Part shown: positions 44,364 to 49,997 of the stretch, piece after piece | Layout of the letters: each line of letters begins with the position of its first letter | How positions within the stretch are numbered: position 1 is the stretch's first letter | Assembly (NCBI RefSeq): GCF_011044975.1 | Contig: NZ_JAAKZV010000026.1 | Location: 1 to 52,599, forward strand | From: Streptomyces coryli | GTDB lineage: Bacteria; Actinomycetota; Actinomycetes; Streptomycetales; Streptomycetaceae | Length of the DNA: 52,599 bases | Direction of reading: 5' to 3' | Position numbers and translations under genes: made by a program | The notes under the pieces: model-generated | Seen by the model: the letters and a program-made list of their open reading frames with translations, nothing else | Databases searched by the model: none | What the model was told of the DNA's origin: nothing

Positions 44364-45432
44364 AGAGCACGGACTGAGCGTCCGCCTCAAGCTCACCCTG
44401 AGCTACGCCGGCTTCCTCATGGTCGCCGGTGCCTTGCTGCTCGCCGCCATCGGATTCTTCCTCGTGCAACAAGAGTGGCTGCGGACCAACGAATCGGGGA
44501 AATGGCAACAAGGCCCGGGGGTCGCCTTCGTGCGCGGTTTCGCCCCGCTGGCGGCCTGGGTCATGGTGTTCCTCCTGATCTTCGGCCTGCTGGGCGGATG
44601 GCTGCTCGCCGGCCGCATGCTCGCTCCGCTCGACCGCATCACCCACGCCACGCGCATGGCCGCGACCGGATCGCTCTCGCACCGCGTCCGGCTGCCGGGC
44701 CCGCAGGACGAATTCCGCGAACTCGCCGACGCCTTCGACATGATGCTCGCCCGGCTCGAAGCCCACGTCGCCGAACAGCGGAGATTCGCGGCCAACGCCT
44801 CCCACGAGCTGCGCACCCCGCTGTCGATCTCCAAGACCCTCCTCGACGTGGCCCGCACCGACCCGTACCACGACACCGGCGAGATCATCGACCGCCTCCA
44901 CACGGTCAACACCCGGGCGATCGACCTCACCGAGGCCCTCCTCCTGCTCAGCCGCGCCGAGCAGCGATCCTTCGCCCGGGAACCCGTGGACCTCTCCCTC
45001 CTGGCGGAGGAAGCCACCGAAACCCTCCTCCCCCTCGCGGAGAAGCACGACGTCGCCATCGAGACCTCCGGCGACATCACGCCCACGACCGGCTCGCCCG
45101 CGCTGCTGCTGCAGCTGACCACGAACCTCGTGCACAACGCGATCGTCCACAACCGGCCAGGCCAGGGCACGGTGTGGGTCCGTACGGGCAGCCGCCCCGG
45201 GACCGCGGTCCTCACCGTCGAGAACACCGGCGAGTACATCTCCCCCGAGCGGGCCTCGACCTTCACCGAACCGTTCCAGCGCGGCTCCGAGCGCATCCAC
45301 GCCGACCAGGCGGGCGTCGGCCTCGGCCTGGCCATCGTGAAGACCATCACCCACGCCCACGACGGCACCCTCACCCTCACCCCGCGCCCCGACGGCGGGC
45401 TCCGCGTCACGGTGGAGCTGCCGGCGGACTAG
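44356..45432 (+). CDS. vanS: VanS-type sensor histidine kinase
   Basis: A 358-aa kinase. TM1 is about residues 15-37, an extracytoplasmic loop of only about 26 residues spans 38-63, and TM2 is about 64-87. HAMP follows (RMLAPLDRITHATRMAATG), then phospho-His150 (FAANASHELRTPLSIS), the N-box NLVHNAIVHN and GVGLGLAIVK. The kinase core is VanS-like as I recall the S. coelicolor protein, and the short sensor loop is where ligand specificity differs between VanS proteins. ATG 44356 lies within the vanR end, after GAGG. It overlaps the convergent aldolase-family gene by 4 bp. Confidence 0.9.
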   Translation: MHREHGLSVRLKLTLSYAGFLMVAGALLLAAIGFFLVQQEWLRTNESGKWQQGPGVAFVRGFAPLAAWVMVFLLIFGLLGGWLLAGRMLAPLDRITHATRMAATGSLSHRVRLPGPQDEFRELADAFDMMLARLEAHVAEQRRFAANASHELRTPLSISKTLLDVARTDPYHDTGEIIDRLHTVNTRAIDLTEALLLLSRAEQRSFAREPVDLSLLAEEATETLLPLAEKHDVAIETSGDITPTTGSPALLLQLTTNLVHNAIVHNRPGQGTVWVRTGSRPGTAVLTVENTGEYISPERASTFTEPFQRGSERIHADQAGVGLGLAIVKTITHAHDGTLTLTPRPDGGLRVTVELPAD

Positions 45433-46352
45433 AAGAGCTCCGGCACCAGCTCGTGCGCGTCGCGGCGGGCGGGGAGCACGGCCTCCTCCGGCGCCGGGGT
45501 GGCGGGCCAGCGGGTGCGTACGCCGGTGTCGGCCCAACCGCCCACGGCGGCCAGGAACTTGTCGAGCGCCGGATTCGACAGCCCGCGCGCCTGGAGCGGT
45601 GCGATATGCCGGCGGAAGAGCTCGGCGATCCGGCTCTCCATGTCGAGCGCCGCGGCCGGGTCGCGCAGCATGGTCTCGTACCAGCGGACAGAGCCGGCCG
45701 GAGCGAGCGCGGCGACGTTGGAGTAGCTGCCGTGCGCGCCGCGGGCGATGCCGGTGGCCAGCAGATGGCCCGGCACGAAGACGGAGCAGCGTGCGGTGTG
45801 CGCGCGCATCTGCTCGTACCACGCCGCGTCGCCGCCGGCGGTCTTCAGTCCGACGAGCGCCGGCACCTCGTCCAGCAGCCGGCCGAGCAGCGCGGGTGAC
45901 ACCGTTGTCTTGGCGTGCGGCGGGTTGTAGAGCACCAGCGGCACCGGGTCCGCGGCCGCCGCCACCCGGGCGAGGAAGGCCACGGCCTCGTCGTCGGCGA
46001 GCGGCAGCCAGTCCGGCAGGATCACCTGCAGCGCCCCAGGCGCCAGCTCCCTGGCCCGGCGCACCCGCGCCAGCGCGGTCTGCGCCACCGGATGCGAGGC
46101 CCCGATCTGGAACGGCAGCCCGGCGGCCGTGCAGCGCTCGGCGAGCAGCTCGTTGATCCGGTCGAACTCCCCCTCGTCGAGGGTGTGGAATTCCCCGGCC
46201 GTGCCATGCGCGTATATCCCGTGCAGCCCCGAGCCCAGCAGCACGTCCAGCTGCTCCTCCAGCCGCCCCCAGTCGATAGCGTCACCGTCATCGAGGGGCA
46301 GCAGCAGCGTCCCCCACACACCGGCGATGTCCTGCGCAGTCAGTGGTTTCAT
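45429..46352 (-). CDS. DapA/NAL-family aldolase (dihydrodipicolinate synthase-like)
   Basis: A 307-aa class I aldolase: GTAGEF at 50-55 (canonical GTTGE), Tyr142 (LYNPP) and Schiff-base Lys170 (LVGLKTAGGD). The Ala at the second Thr of the GTTGE motif and the sequence ending differ from true DapA, so it is more likely a lyase for another 2-keto acid or sugar-acid substrate. It stands alone with convergent vanS on the left. Confidence 0.85.
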   Translation of the reverse strand: MKPLTAQDIAGVWGTLLLPLDDGDAIDWGRLEEQLDVLLGSGLHGIYAHGTAGEFHTLDEGEFDRINELLAERCTAAGLPFQIGASHPVAQTALARVRRARELAPGALQVILPDWLPLADDEAVAFLARVAAAADPVPLVLYNPPHAKTTVSPALLGRLLDEVPALVGLKTAGGDAAWYEQMRAHTARCSVFVPGHLLATGIARGAHGSYSNVAALAPAGSVRWYETMLRDPAAALDMESRIAELFRRHIAPLQARGLSNPALDKFLAAVGGWADTGVRTRWPATPAPEEAVLPARRDAHELVPELF

Positions 46353-46402
46353 GCCCAGGAGGGTACGAGCCGGTCACCCGCCCCTCGCCCGTGGGTACGG
46401 CG

Positions 46403-46432
46403 AAGGCCCGCCTCCGCGGGGAGACGGGCCTT
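46403..46432. terminator. Terminator of the tRNA operon
   Basis: AAGGCCCG (46403-46410) pairs with CGGGCCTT (46425-46432), with inner CTCC/GGAG pairing. It lies 16 bp past the last tRNA-Glu in the leftward direction. Confidence 0.8.
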
Positions 46433-46448
46433 GACCTCACGTTTTCTG

Positions 46449-46521
46449 TACCCCCGACCGGATTCGAACCGGCGCTACCGCCTTGAGAGGGCGGCGTGCT
46501 AGGCCGCTACACAACGGGGGC
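46449..46521 (-). tRNA. tRNA-Glu (CUC), copy 2
   Basis: A 73-nt cloverleaf on the minus strand: acceptor GCCCCCG with CGGGGGU, anticodon loop CUCUCAA between CCGCC and GGCGG (anticodon CUC), T-loop GGTTCGAATCC. CCA is not encoded. Identical to the copy at 46588. Confidence 0.97.
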
Positions 46522-46587
46522 CTTGGTGATCCCTGACGTCGTCGCCTCCGGGCGCGACCCGGATGGAGACGGAAAGCAAAGGATCTG

Positions 46588-46660
46588 TACCCCCGACCGG
46601 ATTCGAACCGGCGCTACCGCCTTGAGAGGGCGGCGTGCTAGGCCGCTACACAACGGGGGC
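46588..46660 (-). tRNA. tRNA-Glu (CUC), copy 1
   Basis: 73 nt, identical in sequence to the tRNA at 46449-46521 (period 139 bp), anticodon CUC. Probably co-transcribed with tRNA-Gln and the second copy. Reads GAG, the main Glu codon in this GC-rich genome. Confidence 0.97.
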
Positions 46661-46682
46661 CTTGATCTCCAGAAGAGATCTG

Positions 46683-46754
46683 CTGGGCTACCAGGACTCG
46701 AACCTAGACTAAGTGAACCAGAATCACTCGTGCTGCCAATTACACCATAGCCCA
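46683..46754 (-). tRNA. tRNA-Gln (CUG)
   Basis: 72-nt cloverleaf: acceptor TGGGCTA with TAGCCCA, anticodon loop TTCTGGT between AGTGA and TCACT (anticodon CUG), T-arm GGTTCGAGTCC. First tRNA in the leftward operon. Confidence 0.96.
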
Positions 46755-46836
46755 CCAAAACTCAACCCCTCGCGGGGCCTCAGTTTGGGTGTCCGCCTCG
46801 CGTTTCGGCCTCTCGGCCCGCTCGGCGACAGACAGA

Positions 46837-46865
46837 ACATTACCTGATGGGGGAGCCTGCTCCAA
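46837..46865 (-). promoter_or_regulatory. Promoter of the tRNA-Gln-Glu-Glu operon
   Basis: Leftward, TTGGAG (46860-46865), 17 bp, TAATGT (46837-46842). The leader to tRNA-Gln (46755-46830) contains a hairpin of CCCC/GGGG flanked by CCAAAACT and AGTTTGG. Good match to the housekeeping consensus. Confidence 0.75.
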
Positions 46866-46875
46866 AACCGGTTAT

Positions 46876-46903
46876 CCCCGGGCCCGCTCCGGCAGGCCCG
46901 GGG
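46876..46903. terminator. Terminator of gltX
   Basis: CCCCGGGCC (46876-46884) pairs perfectly with GGCCCGGGG (46895-46903), 7 bp past the gltX stop and immediately upstream of the tRNA promoter. Confidence 0.8.
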
Positions 46904-46910
46904 GACGGCG

Positions 46911-48404
46911 TCAGGACAGGCGCGCCAGGGCCGCGTCCACCCGCGCCAGGGTGCGCTCGCGCCCCAGCACCTCGAGGGACTCGAAGAGCGGCAGACCGAC
47001 CGTACGGCCGGTGACCGCCACCCGGACCGGCGCCTGCGCCTTGCCGAGCTTCAGCCCGTGCTCCTCGCCGGCGGCCAGGACGGCCTCCTTGAGCGGCTCC
47101 GCGGTCCACGACGAGGTGGCCGCCAGCTTCTCCCGGGCCGTACGGAGCAGGTCCGCCGCGCCCGGCTTCATGGCCTTGTCCCAGGACTTCTCGTCGGAGA
47201 CCGGCTCGTCGAGGAAGAGGAAGTCCACGTTCGCCGTGATGTCCGACAGGACCGTCAGGCGGGTCTGGGCGAGGGGCGCCAGCGCCTGCCACGCCGCCGC
47301 GTCGAAGGCCTCCGGCTTCCAGAGCGCGTGCGGGGCCTTCAGCCAGGGCTCGCAGGCCGCCGTGAAGTCCTCGACCGACAGCATCCGGATGTGGTCGGCG
47401 TTGATCGCCTCGGCCTTCTTGAGGTCGAAGCGGGCCGGGTTCGCGTTCACGTCGGCCAGGTCGAACTTCTCCACCATCTGGTCGAGCGTGAAGACGTCCT
47501 CGTCGGGCGAGAAGGACCAGCCGAGGAGGGAGAGGTAGTTCAGCAGGCCCTCGGGGAGGAAGCCGCGCTCCCGGTAGAGGTTCAGGGACGCCTGCGGGTC
47601 GCGCTTGGAGAGCTTCTTGTTGCCCTCGCCCATGACGTACGGGAGGTGGCCGAAGGAGGGCACCGAGCCGTCCGTGACGCCGATCTCGCCCAGCGCGCGG
47701 TACAGCGCGATCTGGCGCGGGGTGGAGGAGAGCAGGTCCTCGCCGCGGAGGATGTGGGTGATCTCCATCAGGGCGTCATCGACCGGGTTGACCAGCGTGT
47801 ACAGCGGGGCGCCGTTCGCGCGGACGAGCCCAAAGTCGGTGACGTTCTCCGGCGCGAAGGACAGCTCGCCGCGGACCAGGTCCGTGAAGGTGATCGTCTC
47901 GTCCGGCATCCGGAAGCGGACGATCGAGGACCGGCCCTCGGCCTCGTACGCCGCCTTCTGCTCGTCCGTGAGGTCGCGGCACTTGCCGTCGTAGCCGGAC
48001 GGCTTGCCCGCCTTACGGGCCTCCTCGCGGCGGACCTCGAGCTCCTCCGCCGTGCAGTAGCAGCGGTACGCGTGGCCGCCCTCCAGCAGCTTCGCCGCCA
48101 CGTCCGCGTAGAGGTCCATCCGCTCGGACTGCCGGTACGGGGCGTGCGGGCCGCCCACCTCCGGGCCCTCGTCCCAGGTCAGGCCCAGCCAGCGCAGCGA
48201 GTCCAGCAGCTGCTCGTACGACTCCTGGGAGTCGCGGGCGGCGTCGGTGTCCTCGATGCGGAAGACATAGGTTCCGCCGTTGTGGCGGGCGTAGGCCCAG
48301 TTGAAGAGGGCGGTGCGGACCAGGCCCACGTGCGGGTTGCCGGTCGGCGAGGGGCAGAAACGTACGCGGACGTTCTTGGGAGCTGCTTCAGATGCGCTAG
48401 CCAC
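46911..48404 (-). CDS. gltX: Glutamyl-tRNA synthetase
   Basis: Charges tRNA-Glu (and, in actinobacteria without GlnRS, tRNA-Gln before amidation). The 497-aa class I synthetase has the HIGH-like motif FCPSPTGNPHVGLVRTALFNW (17-37), the zinc-like region CYCTAEELEVRREEARKAG, and the KMSKS-like KKLSKRDPQ (about 255). Its N-terminus overlaps the FAH stop by 8 bp. It lies next to the genes for tRNA-Gln and two tRNA-Glu, a sensible functional grouping. Confidence 0.97.
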   Translation of the reverse strand: MASASEAAPKNVRVRFCPSPTGNPHVGLVRTALFNWAYARHNGGTYVFRIEDTDAARDSQESYEQLLDSLRWLGLTWDEGPEVGGPHAPYRQSERMDLYADVAAKLLEGGHAYRCYCTAEELEVRREEARKAGKPSGYDGKCRDLTDEQKAAYEAEGRSSIVRFRMPDETITFTDLVRGELSFAPENVTDFGLVRANGAPLYTLVNPVDDALMEITHILRGEDLLSSTPRQIALYRALGEIGVTDGSVPSFGHLPYVMGEGNKKLSKRDPQASLNLYRERGFLPEGLLNYLSLLGWSFSPDEDVFTLDQMVEKFDLADVNANPARFDLKKAEAINADHIRMLSVEDFTAACEPWLKAPHALWKPEAFDAAAWQALAPLAQTRLTVLSDITANVDFLFLDEPVSDEKSWDKAMKPGAADLLRTAREKLAATSSWTAEPLKEAVLAAGEEHGLKLGKAQAPVRVAVTGRTVGLPLFESLEVLGRERTLARVDAALARLS

Positions 48405-49170
48405 GCTTGATCACCTTGTTGGTGAGAGTGCCGATTCGTTCGATGGTGACGGCGACCTCGTCGCCGGCGTTCAGGGGGCCGACGCCCGCGGGGGTGCCGG
48501 TGAGGATGACGTCGCCCGGGAGCAGGGTCATGGCCTCGGTGATGTGCGCGATCAGCGCGGGGATGCCGCGGACCATGTCCGAGGTGGAGCCGAGCTGGCG
48601 CTGTTCGCCGTTGACCGTGCACTGGATGCCGATGCCGGCGGCGATGTCGTCGAGGGAGATGTCCGTCTCGACCCAGGGACCGAGCGGGCAGGAGGAGTCG
48701 AAGCCCTTGGCCCTGGCCCACTGCTTCTCGCGCTGCTGGACGTCGCGGGCGGTGAGGTCGTTGGCGCAGGCGTAACCGAGGATGACGTCGGCGGCGCGCT
48801 CGATGGGCACCTCGCGGCACATCCGGCCGATGACGACGGCGAGCTCGGCCTCGTACTGCAGGTCCTGGGAGAAGGACGGGTAGGTGATCTGGTCCTGCGG
48901 GCCGATCACCGAGGTGGACGGCTTGAAGAAGGTGATCGGCGCGTCCGGGACCTCGTTGCCGAGCTCGGCGGCGTGCTCGGCGTAATTGCGGCCGACCGCG
49001 ATGACCTTGTTCGGCAGTACGGGCGGCAGCAGCCGCGCCTGTGCCAGCGGAATCTTCGTGCCGCTGCGCTCGATCTCGCCGAAGGGGTGGCCCTTGATGA
49101 CGTCGAGCTGGTCGCCTTCGAGTACGCCGAAGCCGACGGTGCCGTCGATGGAGAACCTTGCGATGCGCAA
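48397..49170 (-). CDS. Fumarylacetoacetate hydrolase family protein
   Basis: A 257-aa FAH-fold enzyme; metal ligands Glu107, Glu109 (YEAELAVVIG) and Asp138 (ACANDLTARDVQ); GRNYAEHAAELG and FFKPSTSVIGP are the catalytic-lid and substrate segments; LTGTPAGVGPLNAGDEVAVTIE closes the fold. It is of the acylpyruvate-hydrolase/oxaloacetate-decarboxylase-like FahD class, so the substrate is probably a short 2-keto acid. Co-transcribed with gltX (8-bp overlap). Confidence 0.92.
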   Translation of the reverse strand: MRIARFSIDGTVGFGVLEGDQLDVIKGHPFGEIERSGTKIPLAQARLLPPVLPNKVIAVGRNYAEHAAELGNEVPDAPITFFKPSTSVIGPQDQITYPSFSQDLQYEAELAVVIGRMCREVPIERAADVILGYACANDLTARDVQQREKQWARAKGFDSSCPLGPWVETDISLDDIAAGIGIQCTVNGEQRQLGSTSDMVRGIPALIAHITEAMTLLPGDVILTGTPAGVGPLNAGDEVAVTIERIGTLTNKVIKRG

Positions 49171-49261
49171 GACGGTGCCCTTGCTTGCCCGGGGATGTGG
49201 TCACCACAGGCTATCGCCGGGAAGGGGCCGGGGGCGCGTCGGTTCCGGCGGGGCCGGCCGC

Positions 49262-49456
49262 TCAGCGGCCGGGGACCTCCATCAGGACGGTACGGCGCGG
49301 GTTGGCCGTGTTCGCCGGGAGGGCGGTGTCATGCTCGGGCTGCTCGGGAATCTCGGTCTCGAGTGCGTCCGCGTCCTTGACGTGCGCAAGGGTGGTGCGA
49401 CGCGGGTTGGCTATATTCCGGAACATCATCGTGTGCTTCAAGGCGCGCTCTTTCAC
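49262..49456 (-). CDS. Small protein with duplicated NPRRT motif
   Basis: Up to 64 residues from GTG 49456. ATG at 49429 or 49426 (giving 55 or 54 residues) is possible; no start has a clear Shine-Dalgarno. The motif NIANPRRTTL (14-23) recurs as NTANPRRTVL (49-58), 35 residues later, joined by an acidic linker (DADALETEIPEQPEHD). No signal peptide or membrane helix. Function unknown. It lies between the gltX-FAH operon and the conservon. Confidence 0.65.
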   Translation of the reverse strand: MKERALKHTMMFRNIANPRRTTLAHVKDADALETEIPEQPEHDTALPANTANPRRTVLMEVPGR

Positions 49457-49997
49457 TTGACGCTTTCACTGTGCATGTAAAGCCTCAGGCTAGACGTCGC
49501 GGTTCCCCGCCACTCGGCACATCACCCGTCCCAGTCATGTGAGTTTCCTCACGAAGCCCGTGACAAATACCCCGAAATCGCGAGCGACCATGATCATCAA
49601 AACCGGGCATACCCTGCTCTAAAGCCAGCTAACGCCCCTGAGGGGCGCTTACGGGACACCATGCGCCCCTGTGCAGCTCGTGGAGAAATGTCCCTTATCT
49701 CAACCCTACTTTTACACCCCGGGTAATGACGCAGGCACTATAGGTCACCGGCATCACACTGTTACCCCCGGGCCTTGTTGGAGATCCGGCACTGTGCTGG
49801 AATTCCACGGACCGTCGCAGGGCTGCAGCTACTCGAATCGGGCGCAATGGGGCGCCACTTCAAGACAGCTGAACTGGGGAGAACTGCGCCGGGCAGGTAA
49901 GGACACCGCCAGCGGGGCCTCGGTTCCCGCACGACTCGACACCGTCCCGGGCGCGCTCACGCGCCGCCGGGGGCCAGGTCCAGAGGTTGCGACGCTA
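49457..49997. other. Long regulatory region upstream of the conservon
   Basis: No gene with good codon usage in these 541 bp. TTGTTG (49775-49780), 17 bp, TGGAAT (49798-49803) is a promoter candidate, giving a leader of about 190 nt. CGCCCC/GGGGCG (49633-49647) is a weak hairpin. A 17-codon ATG ORF (49847-49900) lies in the leader, in a different frame from the kinase. The kinase frame itself is open upstream to at least 49794 but with poor codon bias. Confidence 0.45.

Noticed and set aside
46449-46660. Direct repeat of 73 bp considered as attL/attR or a CRISPR-like array
   Set aside because: Both copies fold as complete tRNA-Glu; only two copies, and no integrase nearby.
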